Below, piece by piece: positions 13,131 to 23,634 of a DNA stretch of 64,000 nucleotides. Origin of the DNA: Antilocapra americana. Taxonomy: Eukaryota > Chordata > Mammalia > Artiodactyla > Antilocapridae. A model generated the notes under the pieces. That model made no database searches and had not been told where the DNA came from. It was given only the letters and a program-made list of their open reading frames with translations. Both the position numbers and the translations under genes were made by a program. Every line of letters starts with the position of its first letter. Position 1 is the first letter of the stretch. The stretch lies in contig ML664161.1 of the NCBI GenBank assembly GCA_007570785.1, forward strand, positions 18,167,856 to 18,231,855, given 5' to 3'.

Positions 13131-13146
13131 CTGAAAAAACATAAAG

Positions 13147-13308
13147 CTTTTTTTTTTTATTTTTCTTCTGTATGGTGGGGGGATAGAGCAGTGTTAGGAT
13201 AACTGACTTTTTTGTTGTTCTCTGGGTGCATTCTTCTCGCTCCCCCTCTCTCTCCCCCTCACCCTCTCTCTCCTCTCTCTCTCTCCCTCTCCCTCTCTCT
13301 CTCTCTTT
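13147..13308 (+). repeat. Poly-T and (CT)n tract
   Basis: A T run at about 13147-13165 is followed by a long CT-rich microsatellite at about 13240-13308 (ctctctccccctcaccctctct...). It ends about 50 bases before a candidate 3' splice site at 13361, so it may extend that site's polypyrimidine context, though the immediate tract is separate. Confidence 0.85.
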
Positions 13309-13361
13309 TAAAAAATCAGCCATTTGGGGTTTTAAGCCATAAACGATTTTTCTTGTTGCAG

Positions 13362-13647
13362 GGGATTGCAGTGGCAAAGCTAGGCTAGGTCTTGGAGGCT
13401 GGTGTAAGGCGAAGCGGGTGAAGGCAGGAGGCTGATGGAGAGACTGGGGGGAAGAAAAGCCGAAATGGATTCATGGTGCCTTGGATGGAGGACGAGAGGG
13501 GAATTGCAAGCTCCTTCAACTCGTTCTGTCCGGTGAGAAGTGATCAAGCTTGGGCTGACAAGAGGCTCAGGGAGCCCTCACGTTCTTTTGCTTTTTTACC
13601 TGCCAATCAAACTGCTACAAGACAACACCCTGATCTGGCATGGACAT
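13362..13647 (+). ncRNA. Candidate spliced noncoding exon (SOX2OT isoform?)
   Basis: The acceptor reads 'gatttttcttgttgcag' and ends at 13361. The donor at 13647 reads 'gacat' then 'gtaagtag', matching the U1 consensus well. A weaker internal donor (ccg/gtgaga) falls after 13532. The 286-base interval is of mixed GC with no long ATG-initiated frame, which suits a noncoding exon. It lies ~12.5 kb upstream of SOX2 on the same strand, inside the region spanned by SOX2OT in other mammals. I cannot match it to a known SOX2OT exon from memory, so the link to that transcript is inference. Confidence 0.45.
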
Positions 13648-15720
13648 GTAAGTAGCTTGCAACCCAACTTTGACATTCACTGCTAGCTCACTCCTCTCCG
13701 CCCACCCCCCACAACTCACTCTTCCTCTCATTCTATTTTTTTTTTCTTTTGACCTTTAAGGGATCTGGAAATACACTGTGTGGCAGTCATTTTACACAGA
13801 TTTAAGTCTGAAAGCGTTAACTTTGGGAATTAAACACTAATTTTGATTTTTTTTAACAAATGCAGAAATGAAATGACATTATTTTATTCTCTTAGCAGTT
13901 TTAGCACTGAACATAATCAGTTGCCTTGACTGGTGTGTGTTTCCTTTTCTATGAAAATGAAGAAATCTGTGAGCCCCCAGAGAGAAATGCAGAAATGAAA
14001 AATTCAGGCTTCCATTTCAAAAATATTAAACTCTAACATTTCATCTCTAAAAAGAACCTTCTCCATACCTAGATTACACAGAATAGAAAGAGTGATTTGA
14101 ATCAAAAGGTATATATCATTAAGGGGCTACTACTGTTTTATCTGGCATCTTACTATTTTGTTGGTGGCTGAGGGGAAGGGTGTGAAAAGAGAAGGAAAGG
14201 GACATGGCGACACCTTGTTCTTTATGAGAGATTGACACTGAGGAGGCTAGAAAAGCAAGAGGGCAGGATAAGCCGGAAATATTACCTGAGAGAAGGAATT
14301 ACAGAGCATGGCGAAGCTGGAAGCTAGGAGGGCTTCTGTGGGAAGTTGTGCGAAGGGGGTGATAGGGCTTGCTCTCTGGTGCCCTCCAATGGCAATTTAA
14401 ACCAACGTTTTACTCTCTCAATTCTACAGTGAGAAAAGCAGCTGGGTTTTTGTTGTTACTGTTGGTGGGTTCTCCCCTCCCTCGCATACTTAGAAACTAT
14501 AGACTATTTGTGTAGTAAATTAATTGTTTTCATCCCGGAAACTTATGCAACGTGCCTTAAAATTATCAATATATTCTCCTCAAACATTCGTCCTCTTCCA
14601 AAATTTTGTTAAGAGTAATAAAAAAGGAGAGGCTAATGGTAAACTGACTTATGGAGGGTGGCCCATGCCCAATTAGTAATTCGGGGGAAATGATTTCTTT
14701 CCCACCTGAACAACATTTTGACTCTTTTACTACACTCGAGAGATGCAGCGGGCTGGGGTGAGGAGGGAGGATTTGGAAATTGCAGATTCTGACACAGGTT
14801 CATTATAATACAATTTTAAGGGGGCTCTTAGGAACCTCTGTTATTTCGACATTCGGTGGTAAGGGGGCTTTCCTTCCCGCCTCCTTTTTCTTTTTCTTCT
14901 TTCTTTCGTTCCTTTTTTTTTTTTAAATTTGGTAGATAAAGGTTAATCTTGGGCTGAATGATAGAACTATGATTGACAAGAGAAAAGGTGTTGAGGGCAG
15001 GTCGCGCTGTCTTATTTACAGCCCACTGCTTGCTGTAGAGTCTTTGTTAGGACTGGAAAGCTAATTTAGTGCTGATCAAAAGCACCACAGAGTTAAAGGA
15101 CTGGTAATGACTGCTAATTTCATTTCAGCCTCATGCATCCCCAACTGCTGTAATTAAAGACACGCTATTTAAATACAGGTGAAGGTTTTTTTTTTTAAGT
15201 TAGGGTGGGGGTGGGTGGATTACAATTTTATTTAGATTTCATCTTACACTTGGGCGTTATGTAGTCCAACATCAAAAAAATTTTTTTAGAGTCGCTTCAT
15301 GTCATTTATACCTGGCTTTGCGGAATAGGCAACGTGAAATGTGTCAATCACATAAAAGTCTCTTTTTAAAGAAAGAAAATGAGTAAAAAAAGGATGCAGA
15401 GGAGTAACTGTTTTGGGGGATTTAAATATTTGGGTCTCTTTTTTCCCCCTTCAAATTAATAGAAGGGCCTTCGAAATAGCTAAAGTATTTGAAACTTGGG
15501 GAAGGGTGAACAGGCCAAAGGGATCAGTGTCAGCTTTTTAAGTACTTCTAAAAAGATCATGTGAACAGATGGAAAAATATATTTTTAATTAAATAATTTC
15601 CCTCACACTGTAGCTGCAGTGTTGGCTCAGAAACCATGTAATTCCCCCACCGATAGGAGTCTCTTTATATAGAACATCAAAGGATAAAAAGCTCTACATT
15701 TTCGTAGTTGGTTAAAATTG
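13648..15720. other. Noncoding DNA with a conserved-looking block near 15 kb
   Basis: No gene is recognised. The interval 14940-15180 has homeodomain-type TAAT words (gctaattt, gtaattaaag), a 'tctttgtt' SOX/TCF-like word and 'ctatttaaatac', the texture of a conserved noncoding element. That is an impression from composition, not a measured conservation. A pyrimidine tract lies at 14880-14925. Confidence 0.4.
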
Positions 15721-15725
15721 ATAAC

Positions 15726-15783
15726 CCCCCCGCCACACACACACACACATACACACACACCCACGCACGCACACACACACACA
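15726..15783 (+). repeat. (CA)n microsatellite
   Basis: An interrupted dinucleotide repeat: cacaca runs broken by 'cata', 'cccacgcacgc' and similar units. It is likely polymorphic in length. Confidence 0.95.
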
Positions 15784-15926
15784 CCAAAAAAGAATTTAGC
15801 CTTTAATCTCTTTTTATCCACGAAGACTAAAGCTCTGTGCTCGACCCCGCGAGCAGATCTCGCCTTCAGGGGCTAGAACCCGGCTCAGATGTGAAGCGGC
15901 GCTGAGCCGCCGCGCAGGTTCGAGCC

Positions 15927-15944
15927 CAGCGCCCCCTGTTGGAC
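15927..15944 (-). promoter_or_regulatory. CTCF-type binding site (motif on minus strand)
   Basis: The + strand reads CAGCGCCCCCTGTTGGAC. Its reverse complement contains CCAACAGGGGGCGC, which by hand count agrees with 13 of 14 positions of the CTCF core consensus (CCASYAGRKGGCRS). The site sits in a small CpG-rich patch (about 15840-15970) about 10 kb upstream of the SOX2 start, next to a (CA)n repeat. Occupancy is not shown by sequence alone. Confidence 0.65.
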
Positions 15945-16211
15945 ACAGTCGGAGCTGCGCAGCGCCAGTCCTGGAAATCGCTGGAACCTTGCTCTGGGGT
16001 TAAAGATAACACACTTTATTACCGTCCAAAAAGGAGATGGGACCAGGAAACAAGTTCTTGTATCTTTGAGAGATAATAGAAGTTTAATTTAAAAAAAAAC
16101 CTAAAAGGAGATCATTTTAATTCAATGAAAATAAAGACGAATCTATTCTCCCTCCTCACAATCCGGCAGCCACATCCTATCCCCGTAAAACAGGTACAGA
16201 AGCATGATTTT

Positions 16212-16213
<2 letters not shown>

Positions 16214-16241
<28 letters not shown>
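16214..16241 (+). repeat. (GA)n microsatellite
   Basis: An uninterrupted GA dinucleotide repeat of about 14 units. Confidence 0.97.
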
Positions 16242-16245
<4 letters not shown>

Positions 16246-17636
16246 TTCCTCTGTAGCAGTGGAGAACCAACCAAAAGTTACTTCTCCAGCTCTGTACACA
16301 TTAAAAACAAAAAAACAAAACACGAAGATGCTGCTGCGTGCTGTATTGACGTTGTCAACAACATCTTGTTGCCCTTGTGAAGAAGAGGTTCTTCACATGT
16401 AGTAAGAGTCTCTGACTCAACGAAATAACTTGCTCCTTTAAAAATTTATTTTCAGAGTGTAATTAAAAGGCCAGTCTCTTCTTTGAATGTCTCCATTCCT
16501 CCAGACCAATCTTGATCAAACTTTTCCTTTTCCCGCTAGCGGTTAAATTCCTGGTATTCTTTAAGAAACAGGTGCCTGATACCTCTCTCTCTCTTCACCC
16601 CCCCCCCCCCGCCCCCAGCTGCAGGATTCCAGGAAAGCTGTGCTGGCGGTAAAGAGTATTTTCTTTTGAAATTCAGCATTTTCATTGACTAGGAATTCAA
16701 ATCATTCTAGGGGAAGAGGAGCATTTTTTTACACTTTCAAAAACTACCTGTCTACATAAGAAAGAGCTTTGACTTTTTCTTTGGTTTGGGAGTGAGGGCA
16801 AAGGTACACTTTGAAATCTTTCAGAAAGATAACTATAAAAATGACACATTCTCTGAATTTAAAACATTGGGGAAACATGGGTTTGTTTAGATGTTTAAGA
16901 TCAAACTGAAACGATGTGTGTGCTAAATGAACACACATGATCTCAGCAAGGTGTTTGGTGATATGGTTCTTGAGGGCTGTACTTACAATTCTAACTTTTA
17001 GATAAAAACCTTAAGAAGTTTAAGGCTTGCTTGTTTGCTTTAAGTTTGCCAATTGAAGGAAACTAGCTTAATTTTCATAATAGAATTACTTTTTAAAATA
17101 TTTAATACTGTGGCTACACAAGTTGTTTTTAATGTTGATCTTACCTTTGTTCTCACCTCCCACAGTCAGCAGATCTGAGATTGTGTTTTCAGGGAAATTG
17201 CTGTTCTGTGAGATGAGAGATGTTTTCTCTTCCTGATTCCAGAATCAAATCTTGGTCTATGTTTCTCAATACGTGAGTTTGGAAACAGAGGCAGAAAGAG
17301 ATTCAAGGCTTTTATTCAGTTTTTACCTGGAATTCTATGGAAATGACAGGCAAGCAGCCTTTTCCCTCCCCCCTTCGTCCCCCCGCCTTTGCTTCACTGA
17401 AAGACTAGTCCCCATTACAGAAATATTAAGTCTGGGCAAACTTTCATGCCAGCCTCGTTAAGGTGACAAACTGTGCTCTGACAGCCGCAGTCCAAACCTG
17501 CCTAAGGCGTAGGGAGGCCAAAACCAGCAGAATCTTGGAGGTGACCAGAATCTTGGTGGTGACCAGCTAAAGGGGCTAGATATATGCTTGCTGTTCAGAA
17601 GTGATGTAGAATTTGCAAAAGCAGAGGCAGAGATTT
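16242..17636. other. Noncoding DNA, nothing recognised
   Basis: No gene or named repeat is seen. It includes a run of 13 C at 16598-16610, preceded by a short CT repeat and ending in 'gcccccag'. The only open frames are short and featureless. Confidence 0.5.
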
Positions 17637-17665
17637 CATACACACACGTGTGTGTGCGTGCGCGC
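17637..17665 (+). repeat. Alternating purine-pyrimidine tract (Z-DNA candidate)
   Basis: Twenty-nine consecutive bases alternate strictly between pyrimidine and purine: a CA stretch, then a GT stretch, then a GC stretch. The CA-to-GT turn around 17641-17654 is also an inverted repeat. A C run follows immediately (17665-17674). Such tracts favour Z-DNA under supercoiling. Confidence 0.8.
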
Positions 17666-17674
17666 CCCCCCCCC

Positions 17675-19995
17675 ACTTCTGCCCCGAGGGAGTCCCAACC
17701 TACTGGGAGAAGTCTAGGGAAGGAGCTGCACCTGGCTGCAAGAGGGCAAGCAACGAGCCCCCGAATTCCCAGGACCCAGGGAGAAAGCACAGCCCCAAGT
17801 TTAAGAAAAAGAACTGAACAAGTGGGTGGCCTAGGCCTGGGAATACCACCCAGCTCTCCCAGCACAGTGTCATTGCTGTGGTTTCAGGCGGCCTCAGCCC
17901 CTGCAGGAATCTCACGCCCCACGCTGGCAAGCAGGAAAGCAGCCTTGCATCTTTGGGGCCTGAGGAGGGGGCAGCGAGCGGCTGACTCCTTAGTAGCAGG
18001 CAAAGCCGCAATGCTGGCAACCCGCTGTGTTTTCTCTGCAGGAGCAAAGTGCCCTTTAGGGGTGGGGCGGGCATTTTTGGTCTCTTGTCCTGCTTGCTGT
18101 CCAGGCCAGAGCCCAAGTCTGTTGGCTGGGCCCCCTGCTTTGTAAGTAGTCAATCTTATCCGTTTCTGAGGGCGATCCAGGAGGATGGGCTGGCCTAGCT
18201 TTGGGCCCACTGGGTGCCAAGTCCTCAGACCCCTTTCCCCTCCATCCCTCACACCTTTCCTGGTGAATACAAACCCTCCTTCTGAAAGCCAGTATATGAG
18301 GCTCGGAGTCTGGTAGCCATTTGGGAGTGTAGAAAATGATTATTAAAACTGAGATTATAAGGATGAGTCCTCATTTATTATTGTTTGCCCTTTTACTTTG
18401 TCTTTAAACTTTGAAGATCTTTAAGTTCACTTGATCCAACCCTGAGACAGACAGGGAACCAGGGAGAAAGTACAGCCCGGCTTGAGGAGGAGCTGGGGTA
18501 TAGACAGATTCTCACCTCTCCACCACTCAGTGGGCAGATAAGTACTGTGGGTCCTAATCCAGGGCCCAGCTGCTATGTGGGATGCTGAAGGGTGTTGAAA
18601 CTACAAGTACAACTTGACACCATTGAGCCCACAGTGCTTGTCAATAATCTGTGAATTAGGTGCAGAGATTGTCACCGTAGATCATAACAGTTTCTGAAGG
18701 ACTCATTACAGCCTATCGTGTCAATGATCTTCAAATTAAGGAGAGGGGTGGGGCGGGAGGCAAAAGGAGTAAGGAGAGCCTGCAAAAAGGAAAGAAGTGT
18801 GGGAGGGGAGATAAAAGTCAGAGCCCCAGCTCCGAAGAAGCCTTTAAAGATTATCAGGCTAGCGATCTGAGAATTCCGTTGGGATGGATTTGGAAGCCCA
18901 ACTTCATCTGAGCCTAAGCCAGGTCTGGAAGCAGGGGCGCTAGGGCTTGAGCAGAAGTGGGCCCCTGGGAAGGCAGACTCTTCAGACATTTCTTTTGAGA
19001 GCAGAAGAGCTTTGGGGAGAGTGCTCCAGATGTAGAGGGGAGGCCTTGAGGATGCCAGTCCGTCCAGTATGGGTGTATACTTTTATTTACAGTACTTTCC
19101 AGGGCTAGACGTTGCTGCAAATCTTGGAGAAAAAGTGGGTAACAGTTTTGTTTAGAGCTGATGGTGATTGTATGGTGTTTATTTGTTTGTTTTTCCCAAT
19201 GGTTTGCTTTCAGTGTATTTTCATGGAAACAGGTGAAAGTCTTAATTCCTTTTCCTTTGATAGTACTCCTGTCCCTCACACACACCTTAATTAAGCAGAT
19301 CTTTCTTCCCCCAACTTGCTTTTTGGAGTGTCAGACACCTCTGCCTTGTGAGGTTGTTGAGTTGTCACTCTTGGGGAATTTATATTATGCCTGATTGTAC
19401 TTCTGGAAAGGGGATTTTGCAGGTAACACAGGAGCCGTATGCACCATGAGATCTCCAGAAGAAAGGAAATTAAACCCCACTGCTATAGCTTGGAAGGGAC
19501 CAGGCTAAGGGAACGATGTTCTCTCTGCTTGGCGGGCTGCTAATGCAGGCTGTGAGGAGCCCAGCCCACACTTCGGTGTCATTTATGTGTCATTTAATAC
19601 GGCCTAGAGAAACTTTAAGGAGGACTTAGATTTGTTTTTCACATAAAAGTTGTGATCATAGTCAACTGAAATAATCACATTTGGAGAATTTGAGACAATC
19701 ATCTTTTTCCTAAAATGGGAGCAACAATCCTAATCGCTGGAAAATTAGGATTCTAAGGAAGCCCTGTTCCTTTGGTGTGATTAATTGCATGAGATAGTAT
19801 GGTCAATCAGGGAGATATGTATTTAGACTCACAAGCAATGATTTAGAGGTGGGAAAAGGCCCATGTGTTTTTTGGACCATTTGCAGTTCTTGGTGATCTA
19901 TATGCTGATTTTTATTTTTCATTTGCTTCTCCTAAATTTAGTATCAAAACCAGAGGTTCATTTTTTTTCAGTGTAAATGAAAACCACTGGTGGCA
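17675..19995. other. Noncoding DNA, no gene recognised
   Basis: Moderately GC-rich to 18.3 kb, then AT-rich. Overlapping frames of 120-185 codons on both strands at 17458-18252 have no recognisable motif and contradict one another. I treat them as chance frames in GC-rich sequence. No transposon is identified. Confidence 0.5.
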
Positions 19996-19999
19996 GCTA

Positions 20000-20135
20000 T
20001 TTACTTATTTTTAATTAAACTTTTTATTCTGTATTGGAATATAGACGATTTACAATGTTGTAATACTGTCAGGTGGACGACAGCAAAGGGATTCAGCCAC
20101 ACACATACATGTATCTATTCTCCCCCAGAATGGCA
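20000..20135 (-). mobile_element. L1 LINE 3'-end fragment
   Basis: Reads 'tattctgtattggaatatagacgatttacaatgttgtaatactgtcaggtggacgacagcaaagggattcag' and on to 'acatacatgtatctattc'. This is the reverse complement of the artiodactyl L1 3' UTR end (sense form: ...acaacattgtaaatcaactatactccaataaaa). It is the only transposon I recognise between about 8.2 and 49.4 kb. Confidence 0.8.
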
Positions 20136-21860
20136 GCCTTTAAAGTTTTTGTCTCTTTAAAAAGAGAATTTCTATTTAAATAGATTATTTAATGGCCACA
20201 CTGAATTTTTCCCTGGACAATAGCTGCAGTAGAGACTGAATCCTATGTTAAAATTGCTTGATAATTCAGGAATAGAAATGAAATTGTGAAATTGTGTTAA
20301 ATATTTTCCAGAAAATATTTAAGCTAAAATATATAAGGATGTGTATGTGTATATATATATATATAAATACTATAAGCAATATGATTATTATTATATACAA
20401 CCCTAAAGACATACACTAGTGATTATATATAACTCTATTGCTGTAATTTGAAAGGGGAAATATATTTAGTTTTATAACTATTGAGTTCTTTTTAAAATGT
20501 ATTTATTTCATCAGTGGGAATTAGATGAAAGAAATGAGTATAAAAAGGAACTGAATGCAGAGTAGCCCTGCATTCCTTAGGTTTCAAGGGTCCTTACAGC
20601 TCTTGAGTGAAATTATTTGATGAAATTGGGTCTGGACTGAAATAGCATTTGTTATCCCCTTATTCATTTGTTATGTGTAATACCACTTCTGAAAATAAAT
20701 GCAAGGTGCTGAAGGGACAGACAAGAAGAAAAAAATATAATTAAGCAATTTAAAATTGTCACTCTATCATGCATCCACATGCATATCTATGCCTTAGTAA
20801 ATAAAAAGGAATAGAGGTATATGCTAGTCCTTTGTATCAACTAGAAACATTTATTGTTTCTGTTGCTGTCAGTAATCCTTCACACTTCTAAAACCTGACA
20901 AGTTTGGCAATAGGAAGAAAATGGGGGAAATACAGGTGAAAGTTTCTATCATTTTGAAAATTGCTTTATAAAAATTGAAGTATCCCCTCTTGGATTTCCT
21001 TCCTGTGAGGGACCCTTCACAACCTAAAGCAAATGAAGTTTGGTAACAGGACAATTCTATTCTAATTTTTGCTCTTCCTTTCAGTATTCTAACTTTTTCC
21101 ACACTATTTTGTATTGATGTTCTGGGGAAATATATGGTGCTTTTTTTAAGGAAAAAAAATCCTCTAATACGTTTCTTCTTTACCTTCCTTTACTTATATT
21201 TGTTTCATAAATCTTAGAGAATCAAGTGTTGATCATTTTGAAAGTCTGTGGCATGATCCAGTTTAGAGTGACTGAGGTTTTTTGCAGTTTGGAAGGGGGA
21301 AGGAAACATTTTAAAAATTGACTTATACCACTTTCCTTACTTTATAATTCTCAGTTTTCTTTTTTCTTATGTTAGGAGCTAAATGTCAATAAAATCTCAT
21401 CTTACCAGACTGGACCGACGTTGTCCCAAACACTGAAAATCTTCCTTTATTTTTGGCTTTTAAAGTCAGGAACTTTCTTGAGTTGCCGTACTTCTCTTTT
21501 TAGTTGTATTCACTTCTTACTTCCCACACTGCTTGTATGATCTCTTTCACTCCAGTATGATCACTGCTATGGTCACTTTCCCTGGAGCTGCTTGGATAGG
21601 ATTCGAAGGAAACATGATTTAAAAGAGAAGAAGAAGAAGAAGAAAAAAAAAAAAACCCTTCATTTGGCCAAATGTAGCTCCTAATATATTTAACCAATTC
21701 CAGAATTAGAAATCCTTTCTGTACATTTTCTTCTATTTTTCTCTTTTTTTTCCTTACGTAATGAAATTAAAACTTTTGGAACCCACAGTTGACATTTTTC
21801 AGAAAATTGAGTTATCAAGGCAGTAATTATTTCACGGGGAGATAAAACTCCCATAGCCCT
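20136..21860. other. Noncoding DNA with short simple repeats
   Basis: AT-rich noncoding sequence. It contains a short (TA)n at about 20349-20366 and a GAA/A-rich tract at 21624-21655. No gene is recognised. Confidence 0.5.
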
Positions 21861-22360
21861 AACTGTCAAATAGGGCCCTTTTCAGATTTTAATTACAAAA
21901 TAAAATTAGTCTGCTCTTCCTCGGAATGGTTTGTGAGTGGTTAAACAGAGCTTTCCCCCCAATACTGGTGGTCGTCAAACTCTGCTAATTAGCAATGCTG
22001 AGAAATTCCAGTTAACAAGGACATTCTCCAAGACTCTGCAGGTTCCCTGCCGTTTGCCTTCATTTCCATAAGAAGATTAAGAGAGGAGGGGAACACACTC
22101 AAATGCAGATGCAGAAAAGAAGCGTTTTTTAACAAGCATCATAATAGTAAGATGCCTGGCTAGTTCTCACCTAATTACTGCAAGTTAAACCTCTATTTGC
22201 CACTAAGGAGAAAAAATAAGTCTACAGTCCCCCATCTCCACAAAATTGTTAGTTGGCTTCAGATATAACACTTGAGGAGGGATGCGGGAGTTCAGGAGGG
22301 AAATATGAACGCAAAAGATTTTAAAATAAAACGGAGTTACACTTAATCAGTTAAGGCTTT
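21860..22360. promoter_or_regulatory. Candidate SOX2 upstream neural enhancer (SRR1/N-2 position)
   Basis: This block lies 3.5-4.0 kb upstream of the inferred SOX2 start, where the mammalian SRR1 and chick N-2 enhancers are known to lie. It contains a perfect homeodomain palindrome GCTAATTAGC at 21984-21993, followed by 'aatgctgag' and 'gttaacaagg', plus further ATTA words. The known SRR1 enhancer acts in ES and neural stem cells through POU and homeodomain (e.g. EMX2) sites. I rely on position and motif content; an alignment would settle it. Confidence 0.5.
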
Positions 22361-22589
22361 GGAGTTGGGGCCTATAATAAAACAAAATCGAATCAAAATA
22401 TCCTGGGCATTAAGGATTCTTAATTTCTAAGCTTACTCTGAAAGTATACAGCTTTTTGCTGCACAAGGAAGGGAAATGTTACACTATCTTTAGATTAAGC
22501 ACTTTGAAATTTTCATAAACTGTGCCAGTGGCAACATTTTAAATTCTCAGAGGATGAAGCACCCTCTTCCAAGTCTTATTTTGATTCCT

Positions 22590-23420
22590 CAGTAGTCAAT
22601 GGTGTATTGTTATTAGTACTGTAGCCGTCTGTTAGAAGCCTAAAGCCGGGCTGCTTCTGTCATTTATTATGATTGTTATAGTTATTATTATATTTAGGGC
22701 CCAGTGATGGTGCTGGATTGAAATAGAGTGGCCGGTGATCTGATTTTTTTTAATGCATATGTTCTAAAAAATCTAATGAGAAAATTGTTTCTGCTATCAC
22801 CATCTTCTTTAATCTTATTTTCATAGCACATTATTATGCATAAACGCCAGCCATAGTTAGTTTATTGCCTTGATAAGTACAGCAGGCTTAATTAAAATAA
22901 AGCTGTAAATAAATGCAACCAATGATAACACAATTGTAATGTATTTCCATAGCTTATTTATATGATAAAAGCAATTAACAAAAGACCTAGCCAGCCCCTT
23001 TAACCTCTTAAATGCATTATTATAGAGTTCAGGCACAAACACATGCATCTGAGAATGTATAAAAGCTTTTATATATCATACCAAGGAAAAATCTGTGCCT
23101 CTTACTACTACCCTTGAGAGAGATTAATAACATTTGCTTCTATAACCATCCATTATTAGTATTTACTTTAATACATATACACCATTATCCACATCAACTC
23201 CTTGTATTTTTTTCCTTCAAACTTAATTATCCATAACCTTTTTATTTTTAGTTTTCCGATAATGCTATTAAGCGCAGACCAATGCATACACAATCATAAA
23301 GTGAATGCTTGGTCTGCCCTTCATGGCGTCTGGACAATCACAATTCATTCATATGTTGAATCTCATAATTTGTACCTATTTTTTCCCATGGTTTAACCTC
23401 CCACTTATCTCGAGGTTATA
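22590..23420. promoter_or_regulatory. AT-rich candidate conserved noncoding element
   Basis: A long AT-rich stretch without transposon signatures, 2.5-3.3 kb upstream of the SOX2 start. It carries a palindromic POU-type site TTATGCATAA at 22834-22843, 'taattaaaat' and 'caattaac' homeodomain words, and SOX-like ATTGT words near 22611 and 22933. The texture suggests a conserved regulatory block. Function and conservation are inferred. Confidence 0.35.
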
Positions 23421-23620
23421 TGTACATTTCTAAGTTAAGCAAATTAAATCCGATTCTTGTGATTTGGTTCCATTGCTTACACGACATGTTAACTTTTCTT
23501 TTGTTTAGATTACGTGTAATTAGTTTGCTCTCACTCCCATCCCCCTCATTTTTTTTCTTTAATTATTTCCCAACACCTTATTTTAAAGGTAAAAGCAATA
23601 GTCTTGGAAAAGCGAATCCA

Positions 23621-23634
23621 CCAGTAGGGGGCGC
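23621..23634 (+). promoter_or_regulatory. CTCF-type binding site (motif on plus strand)
   Basis: CCAGTAGGGGGCGC fits all 14 positions of the CTCF core consensus by hand count. It lies about 2.3 kb upstream of the SOX2 start and points toward the gene and its downstream enhancers. In mouse, CTCF near Sox2 takes part in looping to the distal control region >100 kb downstream, and a plus-strand site here is the orientation expected for that loop. Binding itself is not shown. Confidence 0.75.

Noticed and set aside
17458..18252. Several 120-185 codon frames on both strands
   Set aside because: Mutually overlapping, GC-driven, no motif, no splice or promoter support.
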